From Rugamonas brunnea (lineage in GTDB: Bacteria > Pseudomonadota > Gammaproteobacteria > Burkholderiales > Burkholderiaceae_D), in assembly GCF_014042345.1 (NCBI RefSeq), contig NZ_JACEZT010000004.1:186001-250000 (forward strand): 64,000 bases of DNA. Reading direction: 5' to 3'. Positions 18,492 through 26,985 of this stretch are shown in pieces. Numbering within the stretch: the first letter of the stretch is position 1; each line of letters starts with the position of its first letter. The notes under the pieces are model-generated. The model saw nothing but the letters and a program-made list of their open reading frames with translations, searched no databases and was not told the DNA's origin. A program made the position numbers and the translations under genes.

Positions 18492-19421
18492 ATGAGTACA
18501 GCGATTTACAGCCATCCCGATTGTCAGCGCCACAACATGGGCGACTGGCACCCCGAGTCCCCGGCGCGGCTGCAAGCGATTGCCGACCAGTTGATCAGCG
18601 CCCATGTGCATGACCTGGTCGAGCACCGCGAGGCGCCGCTGGCGCAACTGGCCGACCTGGCGCGCAACCACAGCGCCAGCGCCATCGCCATGGTGCGCGA
18701 CAACGTGCCGCCCGAAGGCGGCGAATGCTACCCGATCGACGGCGACACCCTGCTCAACGCGTGGAGCTGGCAGGCCGCGCTGCGCGCCGCCGGCGCCGCC
18801 GTGGCGGCGACCGACGCCGTGCTGGATGGCGAGGTCAGCAACGCCTTCTGCGCCATCCGCCCGCCCGGCCACCATGCGCGCCCGTCCGAGCCGATGGGCT
18901 TCTGCCTGTTCAACAACATCGCCATCGCCGCGCGCCACGCGCTCGACGTGCGCGGCCTGAAGCGGGTGGCCATCGTCGACTTCGATGTCCACCACGGCAA
19001 TGGCACCGCCGAATCGTTCGCGCACGACCCGCGCGTGCTGATGGCCAGCTTCTTCCAGCACCCGTTCTATCCGTACACCGAACCGGAACCGATCACGCCC
19101 ACCTGCATCAACGTGCCGGTGCCGGCCCGCTCGGGCGGCGACGTGATCCGCAAGCTGGTGACGGAGCAGTGGCTGCCGGCGCTGCACGCGTTCCAGCCCG
19201 AGATGATCTTCATTTCGGCCGGCTTCGACGCCCACCGCGAGGATGACCTCGGCGGCATGGCGCTGGTGGAAGCGGACTACGCGTGGATGACGCAGCAGAT
19301 GATGGACATCGCGCGCCAGTACGCGGGCGGGCGCATCGTCAGCACGCTGGAAGGGGGCTACAACCTGTCGGCGCTGGGCCGCAGCGTGGTGGCGCACGTC
19401 AAGGCGCTGGCAGAACTGTAA
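18492..19421 (+). CDS. Histone-deacetylase-family hydrolase (class II HDAC-like amidohydrolase)
   Basis: Cytosolic zinc hydrolase of the HDAC/acetylpolyamine-amidohydrolase superfamily, 309 aa. The active site is complete: HH pair 127-128 in RPPGHHARP, zinc ligands D165 and H167 in IVDFDVHHGNG, D246 in ISAGFDAHRED, and the Tyr of EGGYNLSALG. HDAC homologues in bacteria deacetylate polyamines, acetoin-pathway proteins or unknown acyl-lysines; the substrate cannot be assigned here. The ATG at 18492 is chosen because AGGAACGAG lies at the right distance; upstream in-frame GTG/ATG codons are less likely. It ends at the large palindrome. Confidence 0.9.
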   Translation: MSTAIYSHPDCQRHNMGDWHPESPARLQAIADQLISAHVHDLVEHREAPLAQLADLARNHSASAIAMVRDNVPPEGGECYPIDGDTLLNAWSWQAALRAAGAAVAATDAVLDGEVSNAFCAIRPPGHHARPSEPMGFCLFNNIAIAARHALDVRGLKRVAIVDFDVHHGNGTAESFAHDPRVLMASFFQHPFYPYTEPEPITPTCINVPVPARSGGDVIRKLVTEQWLPALHAFQPEMIFISAGFDAHREDDLGGMALVEADYAWMTQQMMDIARQYAGGRIVSTLEGGYNLSALGRSVVAHVKALAEL

Positions 19422-19425
19422 AGAA

Positions 19426-19497
19426 AAACCGGGGTCAGGTCATACCATTGAGCAAGATGCGCGCATCTTGCTCAATGGTATGACCTGACCCCGGTTT
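19426..19497. repeat. Perfect 72-bp palindrome between convergent genes
   Basis: Two exact 36-bp arms (19426-19461 and 19462-19497) meet with no unpaired spacer. Each arm starts AAACCGGGGTCAGGTCATAC at its outer end. The hairpin sits 4 bp after the HDAC-like stop and 16 bp before the OPT stop, so it can end transcription from both sides: the A-rich outer flank gives a U tract on the minus-strand RNA. The GGGGTCAG-type arm recalls REP-like elements mobilised by RAYT (Y1) transposases, from memory of similar repeats in proteobacteria; no transposase gene is in the window. Confidence 0.9.
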
Positions 19498-19513
19498 CGT
19501 GGGGACGCTTAAA

Positions 19514-21499
19514 TCAGGCCGTGGCTTCGCGTCCGTTCTTGGCGGACCAGCGATACAGGCCGCCGACCAGCATGGCGCCCACGGCCAGCGCCACCAGCAT
19601 GCCCTGCGCTTCGCTCAGGCTGTTGGTAATGGCCAGCGGCTCGCCTTTGCCCGACAGGACGATCAGGCCGGCCAGCGCCACGTTGAACAGGCTCTCACCG
19701 ACGATGAAGCCGGACATGACCAGCACACCGAGCCGCTTGGCCGTCTCGCCGCCCGCCTTGCGCTCGACCATGCGGTCGAACAGGTAGCCGGCCACCGCGC
19801 CCACCACCACCGGTGAGGTGGCGGAGCTGGGCAGGTAGATGGCCAGGCCCACACCCAGCGGCGGCAGGCTGTATTTGCCGTTGCTGGTCTTCTTCAGCGC
19901 GAAGTCCACCACCACCAGGCCCAGGCCGATCAGCGCGCCCCACAGCACCAGGTTCCACGGCAGGTTGCCGCCGATGACGCCCTTGGCCAGGGTGGAGATC
20001 AGCGTCGCCTGCGGCGCCGGCAGCGGCTGGGACGAGATCGCGTCCAGGTTGGGCGCGCCCGTGAAGCCGTTGGCGTGGTTGAGCAGTTCCAGCACGGGCG
20101 GGATCACGCACGAACCGGCGATCACGCCCACGATCAGCGCCACCTGCTGCTTCCAGGGCGTGGCGTCGACCAGCTGGCCGGTCTTCAAGTCCTGCAGGTT
20201 GTCGTTACCGACCACGGAGACGGCCATCACGACGGTGGTGACGAACAGCGAGTACGCCACCAGCGCGGTCGAGGCGTCCGGTCCCATCAGGCCACGGCCC
20301 ACGGCGCCCACGCTGACGGCGGCGCCCAGGATGGTGAGGATGGCGATGCCCGACACGGGCGAATTGGAGGCGCCGATCAGGCCCGCCATGTAGCCGCACA
20401 CGGCGGCGGCGAACATGCCGGCGATCAGGATGTAGGCCACGCCCACCACCACCAGCGGCGTGGACAGCGACGCCAGCACGCCACCTTGCAGGAAGCTGGC
20501 CAGCAGCCAGCCGGCCGGCACCATCGACAGCATGGTCACCAGGCCGACGATGAAGATAGGCAGATCCTGTTCGGCGCGGTCGATCACGGCGCCTTGCTGC
20601 TTGGCGCGGCGTGACGCTTCCAGCGCCGACTTCAGGCCGCCGATGACGGGCTTGGCCAGGCCGGCCAGCGTCACCAGGGCGGCGGCGCCGATCACGCCCG
20701 CGCCCATCATGCGCACGTCGGACGACCATACCTTGAGCGCCAGGTCGGAGGCGGCCATGCCGGCCACGGCCGGCTGGGCGGCCGTCATCAGCGGCACCAG
20801 GATGCCCCAGGCGATCACCAGGCCGGCCAGCATGGCGATGCCGACCGTGATGCCCATCAGGTGGCCGGCGCCGATCAGGGCCAGCGAGCTCGATGCGCCG
20901 ATGCCGGTGGCGCCGCCGCCGGTGCGGAAGTAGATCGCCACTTCACCGGCCATCACCTTGACGGCGCTGCCGGCGGCGAACAGGGCGGAGGCGGCGCTGC
21001 CCCAGATCATGGCCCACAGGCCGGCCTTGCCCTCGGCCGCGCCGGCGCGCGAGGCCATGCCGACCTTGAGCACTTCGGCCGCCGCCACGCCTTCCGGGTA
21101 GGGCAGGTCGGACTGCGTCACGAGGGCGCGCCGCAGCGGCATGGTGTACATCACGCCCAGCACGCCGCCGACGGCGCAGGCGCCGAAGGTGGGCCAGAAC
21201 GGCACGTGCGCCCACCAGCCTATCATCAGCAGGCCAGGCAGCACGAAGATCACCGAGGCCAGCGTGCCGGCGGCCGAGGCGATGGTCTGGACGATGTTGT
21301 TTTCCTGGATGGACGCGTCCTTGAAGGCGCTCAGCAGCGCCATCGAGATCACGGCCGCCGGGATCGAGGTGGCGAACGTCAGGCCCACCTTGAGGCCCAG
21401 GTAGACCTGGGCGGCGGTAAAGATCAGGGTGATCAGGATGCCCAGGACCACCCCGCGCAGGGTGATTTCCGTGGGATTGGATGGTGCAGCTACGCTCAT
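19514..21499 (-). CDS. OPT-family oligopeptide transporter
   Basis: Polytopic inner-membrane transporter of the OPT family, 661 aa, with at least a dozen hydrophobic helices. Proton-coupled import of oligopeptides or metal chelates is the family role; the substrate here is unknown. Typical segments include the N-terminal EITLRGVVLGILITLIFTA and YLGLKVGLTFATSIPAAVI, and GNDNLQDLKTGQLVDATPWKQQ in the middle. The ATG at 21499 is chosen because GGAG lies 8 bp upstream; a GTG at 21508 would abut that site. It is monocistronic and converges on the palindrome. Confidence 0.9.
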   Translation of the reverse strand: MSVAAPSNPTEITLRGVVLGILITLIFTAAQVYLGLKVGLTFATSIPAAVISMALLSAFKDASIQENNIVQTIASAAGTLASVIFVLPGLLMIGWWAHVPFWPTFGACAVGGVLGVMYTMPLRRALVTQSDLPYPEGVAAAEVLKVGMASRAGAAEGKAGLWAMIWGSAASALFAAGSAVKVMAGEVAIYFRTGGGATGIGASSSLALIGAGHLMGITVGIAMLAGLVIAWGILVPLMTAAQPAVAGMAASDLALKVWSSDVRMMGAGVIGAAALVTLAGLAKPVIGGLKSALEASRRAKQQGAVIDRAEQDLPIFIVGLVTMLSMVPAGWLLASFLQGGVLASLSTPLVVVGVAYILIAGMFAAAVCGYMAGLIGASNSPVSGIAILTILGAAVSVGAVGRGLMGPDASTALVAYSLFVTTVVMAVSVVGNDNLQDLKTGQLVDATPWKQQVALIVGVIAGSCVIPPVLELLNHANGFTGAPNLDAISSQPLPAPQATLISTLAKGVIGGNLPWNLVLWGALIGLGLVVVDFALKKTSNGKYSLPPLGVGLAIYLPSSATSPVVVGAVAGYLFDRMVERKAGGETAKRLGVLVMSGFIVGESLFNVALAGLIVLSGKGEPLAITNSLSEAQGMLVALAVGAMLVGGLYRWSAKNGREATA

Positions 21500-21674
21500 C
21501 TTCAACACTCCGATGGTTGTGTAATATTTATCAAACGATAAGAAAAGCCGACATCATATCCGACAATCCGGCTAATCTATACAACTGTGATGGTCACGGC
21601 AAGCAGACTTTATGGCGGCGGCCGGAGCAGCCTGTAAAATAGCGGATTGTTCGAACGATTTTGAAGGCAACAGC

Positions 21675-22625
21675 ATGGCAATCCAATGGTATCCGGGGCA
21701 TATGAACGCCGCCAAAAAGAAGGCGGCGGAACAGATGGAGAACACCGATCTGGTGATCGAGGTGGTCGACGCCCGGCTTCCCGAGGCCAGCTGCAACCCG
21801 ATGGTGGAGGAGCTGCGCAAGTTCCGCCAGCGTCCGTGCCTGAAGATCCTGAACAAGACCGACCTGGCCGATCCGGCCGCTACGGCGGCCTGGGTGGCCT
21901 ATTACAACGCGCAAGAAGGTGTGACGGCCTACGCCATGACGACCAAGAAGCCGGCCGAAGTGGCGCGCATTCCGGAGCTGGCCAAGTCGCTGGCGCCGCA
22001 CCGCGGCGTGCCGACCAAGCCGCTGCGCATCATGATCATGGGGATTCCCAACGTGGGCAAGTCCACCCTGATGAACGCGCTGCTGAAAAAGCGCGTGGCC
22101 AAGGTGGGCGACGAGCCGGCCGTCACCAAGCAGCAGCAGAAGCTATACCTGGACAAGAACACCATCCTGGTCGACACGCCCGGCATGTTGTGGCCCAAGA
22201 TCGCCATGGCCAGCGATGGCCTGATGCTGGCGGCCAGCCACGCCATCGGCTCCAATGCGCTGATCGAGGAGGAAGTGGCCGTGTTCCTGGGCGAGGAAAT
22301 GCTCAAGCACTATCCGCAGCTGCTGGTGGCGCGCTACGGCTTCAAGGATATCGAGAAGATGGACGGTATCGGCGTGGTGGAAGGGGTGGCCGCGCGGCGC
22401 GGCTTCCGCCAGAAGGGCGGCGACCTCGATTTCGAGAAGGCCGCGCACACCTTCCTGGGCGACTACCGCAGCGGCGCGCTGGGCCGGGTGTCGCTGGAAA
22501 CGCCGGAGACGCGCCAGCTGCGGCTGGAGCAGCACGCCGTCGAGATGGCCGCCAAGGCGGAAAAGGCCGCCGCGCTGGCCGCCGAAAAAGCCAAAGCCGC
22601 CGCCAACGGCAAGCGCGGCACCTAA
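21675..22625 (+). CDS. ylqF: Ribosome biogenesis GTPase (YlqF/RbgA family)
   Basis: Circularly permuted GTPase, 316 aa, of the YlqF/RbgA/MTG1 family, which acts in late 50S subunit assembly. Motif order is permuted as expected: G4 NKTD (residues 60-63), then G1 GIPNVGKST (123-131), G2 around T151, and G3 DTPG (167-170). The N-terminal WYPGHMNAA is diagnostic. The C-terminal ~40 residues are a coiled Ala/Lys/Glu-rich tail. The ATG at 21675 begins at the conserved MAIQWYPGHM; a GGAA-like stretch lies upstream. It is monocistronic. Confidence 0.95.
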   Translation: MAIQWYPGHMNAAKKKAAEQMENTDLVIEVVDARLPEASCNPMVEELRKFRQRPCLKILNKTDLADPAATAAWVAYYNAQEGVTAYAMTTKKPAEVARIPELAKSLAPHRGVPTKPLRIMIMGIPNVGKSTLMNALLKKRVAKVGDEPAVTKQQQKLYLDKNTILVDTPGMLWPKIAMASDGLMLAASHAIGSNALIEEEVAVFLGEEMLKHYPQLLVARYGFKDIEKMDGIGVVEGVAARRGFRQKGGDLDFEKAAHTFLGDYRSGALGRVSLETPETRQLRLEQHAVEMAAKAEKAAALAAEKAKAAANGKRGT

Positions 22626-22667
22626 GTTGATGGCAAATGGGACGGGCTCTGGGGCCGGTCCCTGATA

Positions 22668-23483
22668 TCACGCTTCAGCCTGTCCAAACCGGAAACTCGA
22701 CACGGCCAGCGCCCCGAAGAACGCATCCTCATGATATGGCATGGCCGCCGCCTCCTGCTCGGCCGCGCCCAGCGCCACCATCAACGGCAGCAGATGCTCC
22801 TCGCGCGGGTGCGCCATGCGCGCGGCCGGGGCTTTTTCCCATGTCAGTAATTGTGCCGTGCGCTCGGCTGGCGGCAGCGCCATGGTGGCGCGCAGCCAGG
22901 CGTCGAACTGGTGCGAGGCCGCCGCGCCTTGCGCGTTGAACGCGCGCAGGTTGTGGTAACTGAGGCCGCTGCCCACGATCAGTATCCCTTCCTTGCGCAG
23001 CGGCGCCAGCGCCCGTCCCGCCTCCACGTGGGTGAGCGGATCGAGGCCGTGCCGCAGCGAGAGCTGGACGATGGGGACGTCGGCCTGCGGATAGACGGGA
23101 TACAGCGCGCTGAAGGTGCCGTGGTCGAAGCCACGTTCGGCATCGAGCGCCGTGGCGTGGCCGGCGCCATCGAGCAGCGTTTTCACGCGCGCGGCCAGTT
23201 CCGGCGAGCCGGGTGCGCTGTACTGGACCTCGTAGGTGTGGGCCGGGAAGCCGTAGTAGTCGTAGATCATGGGCGGCCGGGCGCTGGCCGATACCGTGAA
23301 CTGGTCCGTTTCCCAGTGCGCCGTCACCACCAGCACGGCCTTGGGCGTGCTTCCCAACTGGCGCGGAATGTCGCGCAGCGACGCCTCCAGCGCATCGTAG
23401 GTGTGGCCGAATTCCGTTTTCATGAACGGCCAGGGGCCGCCGCCGTGGGACAGGAAATAGGTGGGTAGTGCGTGCTCTTGCAT
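22668..23483 (-). CDS. DODA-type extradiol ring-opening dioxygenase family protein (YgiD-like)
   Basis: Cytosolic non-haem iron/zinc protein, 271 aa, of the LigB/DODA class III extradiol dioxygenase family (E. coli YgiD, plant DODA). Conserved metal-site features include LSHGGGPWPF near residue 11, VTAHWETDQ near 54, GFDHGTFSALYP near 117 and the late GSGLSYHNLR with its His. The family cleaves catechols such as L-DOPA, but many bacterial members are uncharacterised, so the substrate is open. GGAG lies about 9 bp before the ATG. It is divergent from the btuB riboswitch promoter. Confidence 0.88.
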   Translation of the reverse strand: MQEHALPTYFLSHGGGPWPFMKTEFGHTYDALEASLRDIPRQLGSTPKAVLVVTAHWETDQFTVSASARPPMIYDYYGFPAHTYEVQYSAPGSPELAARVKTLLDGAGHATALDAERGFDHGTFSALYPVYPQADVPIVQLSLRHGLDPLTHVEAGRALAPLRKEGILIVGSGLSYHNLRAFNAQGAAASHQFDAWLRATMALPPAERTAQLLTWEKAPAARMAHPREEHLLPLMVALGAAEQEAAAMPYHEDAFFGALAVSSFRFGQAEA

Positions 23484-23605
23484 GATCAGTCTCCAGACTC
23501 GGTAAGCCTTGACTATATGCTTGCGTACTCAAGTATTCAATCGTCCAACTGTGGATGGACCATTCAGCTTTTGTTAATGATGAGCGTTTGCAACATGGAC
23601 GCGGG

Positions 23606-23611
23606 TATAAT
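23606..23611 (+). promoter_or_regulatory. Probable -10 box of the btuB riboswitch transcript
   Basis: A perfect TATAAT lies about 12 bp ahead of the first paired part of the cobalamin riboswitch. No good -35 is spaced 16-18 bp upstream (TTGCAA at 23588 is only 12 bp away), so the -35 is weak or the promoter is activator-assisted. Confidence 0.5.
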
Positions 23612-23617
23612 GCCGGG

Positions 23618-23840
23618 GTTTTGGTGCCCGCGCGCGTGATCACGTGCGCAGTTAAACGGGAAACACGAGGCCGCTCCCAGCGATCACGGCCAAGGTGTGC
23701 TGCCCCCGCAACGGTAAACAAGCGCCGACCGCTCCCCGCGGCCGGCAGGCTGGCTCGAGAACCACTATGCGCTGCGCGCGTAGGAAGGTGGGCCAGTCCG
23801 ACTTGCAAGCCCGGATACCGGCCAGACAGGTGGATGAGCG
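23618..23840 (+). ncRNA. Cobalamin riboswitch
   Basis: The leader of btuB holds the conserved elements of the B12 riboswitch in order. GGTGCCCG starts the P2/P3 region at 23623, and TTAAACGGGAA-like core sequence lies near 23653. The B12-box core GCTGCCCCCGCAACGGTAA is at 23699-23717, and the closing AGCCCGGATACCGGCC is at 23808-23823. Binding of cobalamin should block translation or elongation of the downstream TonB receptor, whose ATG lies ~83 bp further on. Boundaries are approximate. The identification rests on the core motifs and the btuB context. Confidence 0.94.
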
Positions 23841-23922
23841 TTGCGCCCCGGCGCTGGCGCGCCATCCGGTTTATTCCGGCTTGCGGGGACGCAGGCGGAT
23901 GCCCATTCTACAAAGATCTGAC

Positions 23923-25917
23923 ATGCAAATCTCCGTTTCCCGCCGCCTGCCGGCGTCGCAGCCGCTGGTGCTGGCCGCTGCCGTTTCCCTCTGCTTCGCC
24001 GCCACTGCCGTGCCCGCGCTGGCGCAAACCGCCGTCGGCCAGTCGCTGGCGCCCATCGTCATCACGGGCGCGCGTTTCGACGCCGCCGCCGGCATGGCGC
24101 CGATCGGCGCCACCGTCATCACGGCCGACGAAATCCGCCGCGCCGGCGTCACCGACGTCAACGCCGCGATCCGCAAGATCGGCGGCGTGTACGGCCGCAA
24201 CAGCCTCGATGGCAGCCCGGATTTCGGCCTGGACCTGCGCGGCTTCGGCACCAACAGCAGCCAGAACCTGGTGGTGGTGGTGGACGGCGTGCGCGTGTCG
24301 GAGAGTGAACTGTCGAACGTGATCCTGTCCACCATCCCGGTCGACACGGTCGAGCGCATCGAGATCAGCCGCGGCGGCGCCAGCGTGCTGTATGGCGAGG
24401 GCGCGACGGGCGGCGTGATCAACATCGTTACCAAGCATCCCGTCGCGCACAGCGCCGGCGGCAGCATGACGGCCGAAGTGGGCCAGTTCCGCGAGCGCGA
24501 ACTGCGCGGCACCGTGCACCAGGGCTGGGACGGTTTCGCCGCCGACGGCGCCGTCGACGCACGCCACAACGACAACTACCGCGACAACAACAACTACAAG
24601 CAGGTCGACGTGAGCGCCGGCGCGCAGTGGTTCAGCAAGGAAGGCCGCATGGGCTTCCGCTACGAGGGTGCGCGCGAAGACATGCGCTTCGCCGGCTCGC
24701 TTTCCGAAGCCCAGTTCAACGCCAATCCGCGCCAGACCTTGACGCCGAACGACTTCGGCTCGCTCGACAGCGACCGCCTCACCGGCTTCATCACGCGCCG
24801 CATCGGCAACCTCGATCTGGCGGCCGAACTGTCGCACCGTGAAAAAACGGTCAAATCGACGTACGTTTATTCCTTCGGCCCGTCCGCCGCTGAGTACACC
24901 AGCAAGCAGACGCAATTCTCGCCCCGCGTGCGCCAGCTCGGCCAGATCGCCGGTATGAGCAATGAACTGGTGGCTGGCCTGGACCTGATGCGCTGGAACC
25001 GCGTGACCGATGCTTCGTTCTCCCAGGCCGACGCCACCCAGCGATCCAAGGCCGTCTACGTGCGCGACGAAATCAAGTTCGATCCCGCGCATGATGGCCG
25101 CCTGGCCGCAGGCGTGCGCCGCGAGCTGTTCGACAAGGATTTCTTCGATCCGCTGGCGTTCCCGGTCGGTCAGTATCACACGGTGCAAGGTCTGAGCGCA
25201 TGGGAACTGCAAGGCAGCTACGCCGTGCCGCCGGCGCTGACGGCGTTCGCCAAGGCCGGCCAGAGCTACCGCGTTGCCAACTCGGATGAAAACGCCTACG
25301 TGCCGAACGCTAACCATCCGCTCGCGCCGCAAATGTCGCACGATCTGGAACTGGGCGCCAGCTATGGCGACGCTGCGCGCAAAGTGACGGCCCGCGTTTT
25401 CCGCAGCAACCTGACCAACGAGATCTTCTTTGACCCGACGCTGAACGGCGGCTATGGCTTCAACACCAACCTGGACCCGACCCGCCGCGAAGGCTTCGAG
25501 CTCGATGGCGAAGCGCGCGTGGCGCCTGACTGGACCGTCAGCGGCCACTACCAGCACGTCAAGGCCACCTTCCGCGAAGGCGTCAACGCCGGCCACGAGA
25601 TGGTGCTGGTGCCGAAGAATATCGTGACGGCCCGCTTGGCCTGGACCCCGGCCGACGGCCAGAGCGCCGACATCGGCGCCCAGTGGGTGGACCAGCAGCG
25701 TTACGGCGCTGACTTCAGCAACGATTGCTCGTCGCAGATGCCATCCTTCACCACCTTCGACGCGCGCTATGCCCGCAAGCTGGGCCAGTGGGAACTGTCC
25801 GTCGCCGGCCTGAACCTGGCGGACAAGCACTACTTCTCGCAAGCGTACGGCTGCCGCTATGGCATTTACCCCAGCGATGGCCGCCAGCTGAAGCTCGCAG
25901 CGCGCTACGACTTCTAA
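23923..25917 (+). CDS. btuB: TonB-dependent vitamin B12 receptor
   Basis: Outer-membrane TonB-dependent receptor, 664 aa, importing cobalamin. It has a ~35-residue signal peptide ending ALAQ, a TonB-box-like APIVITGAR, a plug domain (LDLRGFGTNSSQNLVVVVDGVR, GGASVLYGEGATGGVINIVTK) and a long beta-barrel ending in a terminal Phe (ARYDF). Assignment to B12 rests mainly on the riboswitch directly upstream and btuF downstream. An in-frame ATG at 23899 could add eight residues; 23923 is chosen because it starts directly at the signal peptide. Energy would come from TonB-ExbB-ExbD. Confidence 0.92.
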   Translation: MQISVSRRLPASQPLVLAAAVSLCFAATAVPALAQTAVGQSLAPIVITGARFDAAAGMAPIGATVITADEIRRAGVTDVNAAIRKIGGVYGRNSLDGSPDFGLDLRGFGTNSSQNLVVVVDGVRVSESELSNVILSTIPVDTVERIEISRGGASVLYGEGATGGVINIVTKHPVAHSAGGSMTAEVGQFRERELRGTVHQGWDGFAADGAVDARHNDNYRDNNNYKQVDVSAGAQWFSKEGRMGFRYEGAREDMRFAGSLSEAQFNANPRQTLTPNDFGSLDSDRLTGFITRRIGNLDLAAELSHREKTVKSTYVYSFGPSAAEYTSKQTQFSPRVRQLGQIAGMSNELVAGLDLMRWNRVTDASFSQADATQRSKAVYVRDEIKFDPAHDGRLAAGVRRELFDKDFFDPLAFPVGQYHTVQGLSAWELQGSYAVPPALTAFAKAGQSYRVANSDENAYVPNANHPLAPQMSHDLELGASYGDAARKVTARVFRSNLTNEIFFDPTLNGGYGFNTNLDPTRREGFELDGEARVAPDWTVSGHYQHVKATFREGVNAGHEMVLVPKNIVTARLAWTPADGQSADIGAQWVDQQRYGADFSNDCSSQMPSFTTFDARYARKLGQWELSVAGLNLADKHYFSQAYGCRYGIYPSDGRQLKLAARYDF

Positions 25918-25930
25918 GCGCAGCAAGTCA

Positions 25931-25962
25931 GCGCCGGATGCCCGTGCATCCGGCGCTTTTTT
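25931..25962 (+). terminator. Intrinsic terminator between btuB and btuF
   Basis: A perfect 11-bp stem (25931-25941 with 25946-25956) with a 4-nt loop is followed by six T residues. It lies 13 bp after btuB and 18 bp before btuF, so btuF expression depends on read-through or a promoter inside the terminator region. Confidence 0.88.
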
Positions 25963-25980
25963 CATCAACGGATACCAGTC

Positions 25981-26865
25981 ATGCACTTCCCCCACCGAAC
26001 CCTGGCCTGCGCGCTGGCGCTGCTGTGCACCCCGCTGCACGCGGCCATCACCGTGCGTGACGACGCCGGCAACACCGTCACGCTGGCGCATCCCGCGCAG
26101 CGCGTGATTGCCATGGCGCCGCACATCACCGAGCTGCTGTTCGCGGCTGGCGGTGGCGAGCGCGTGGTGGGGGCCATGAATTTCAGCGATTACCCGCCGG
26201 CCGCCAAGCGCGTGCCGCAAGTGGGCAGCAATGAGCAGATCGACATGGAGCGCATCCTGGCGCTCAAGCCCGACCTGCTGGTGGTGTGGAAAAGCGGGAA
26301 CACGGCGCGCCAGTTGGACCAGCTCAAGGGCCTGGGCGTGCCCATGTTCTACAGCGAACCGCAGAAGCTCGATGAAGTGGCCACCAGCCTGACCCGCCTC
26401 GGTCAGCTGATGGGCACGGAGCCGGCCGCGCAAACGGCCGCGCGCGACTACCGCGCCCGCATCGCCGCGCTATCGTCGGCCTACGCGCGGCGCCCGCCGG
26501 TGCGCGTGTTCTACCAGATCTGGGACAAGCCGCTGTTCACCCTCAATGGCGACCATATCGCCAGCGACGTGATGCGTATCTGCGGCGGCCAGAACGTGTT
26601 CGCCGCGCAAAAGGTGGTGGCGCCGTCCGTCAGCACCGAGGCCGTGTTGCAGGAAAATCCGGAAGTCATCATCGGCACCGAGCGGGCCGGCCAGCCCGAG
26701 GCCGGCATCTACCTGTGGAAGCAGTATCCGGGCATGCAGGCCGTCAAACGCGGCAACCTGTTCGCGCTCGACGGCGACATGCTGACCCGCGCCACGCCGC
26801 GCATCGCCGACGCGGCAACCCAGCTGTGTGAAAAACTGGAGACGGCGCGCCGCCGCCGGCCTTAG
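25981..26865 (+). CDS. btuF: Periplasmic cobalamin-binding protein (BtuF-like)
   Basis: Periplasmic substrate-binding protein of the BtuF/FhuD class III fold, 294 aa, with a signal peptide ending LHA (~residue 21). Family motifs are VTLAHPAQRVIAMAPHITELLFAAGGG (residues ~32-58), VGSNEQIDMERILALKPDLLVVW (~81-103) and VIIGTERAG (~230). It would hand B12 to a BtuCD importer; btuC and btuD are not in this window. Its position 63 bp after btuB supports B12 rather than siderophore binding. The role is inferred from fold and context. Confidence 0.88.
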   Translation: MHFPHRTLACALALLCTPLHAAITVRDDAGNTVTLAHPAQRVIAMAPHITELLFAAGGGERVVGAMNFSDYPPAAKRVPQVGSNEQIDMERILALKPDLLVVWKSGNTARQLDQLKGLGVPMFYSEPQKLDEVATSLTRLGQLMGTEPAAQTAARDYRARIAALSSAYARRPPVRVFYQIWDKPLFTLNGDHIASDVMRICGGQNVFAAQKVVAPSVSTEAVLQENPEVIIGTERAGQPEAGIYLWKQYPGMQAVKRGNLFALDGDMLTRATPRIADAATQLCEKLETARRRRP

Positions 26866-26907
26866 GACGAGCTTAATTCCGGCGCAAACGGCCGTTTTTT
26901 GCGTTTC

Positions 26908-26931
26908 GGTCCCAAAATGGTCCCAAAATGG
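26908..26931. repeat. 11-bp tandem duplication ahead of dsbA
   Basis: GGTCCCAAAAT occurs twice in direct succession (26908-26918, 26919-26929), followed by a third GG. It lies between btuF and dsbA just after a T-rich stretch. No function is evident; it may affect the dsbA promoter or be replication slippage. Confidence 0.6.
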
Positions 26932-26985
26932 CGGGGAAAAAGTGGTAATCTCCCGGCGTTTGCTACTCATTCATGAAGGATCGTT

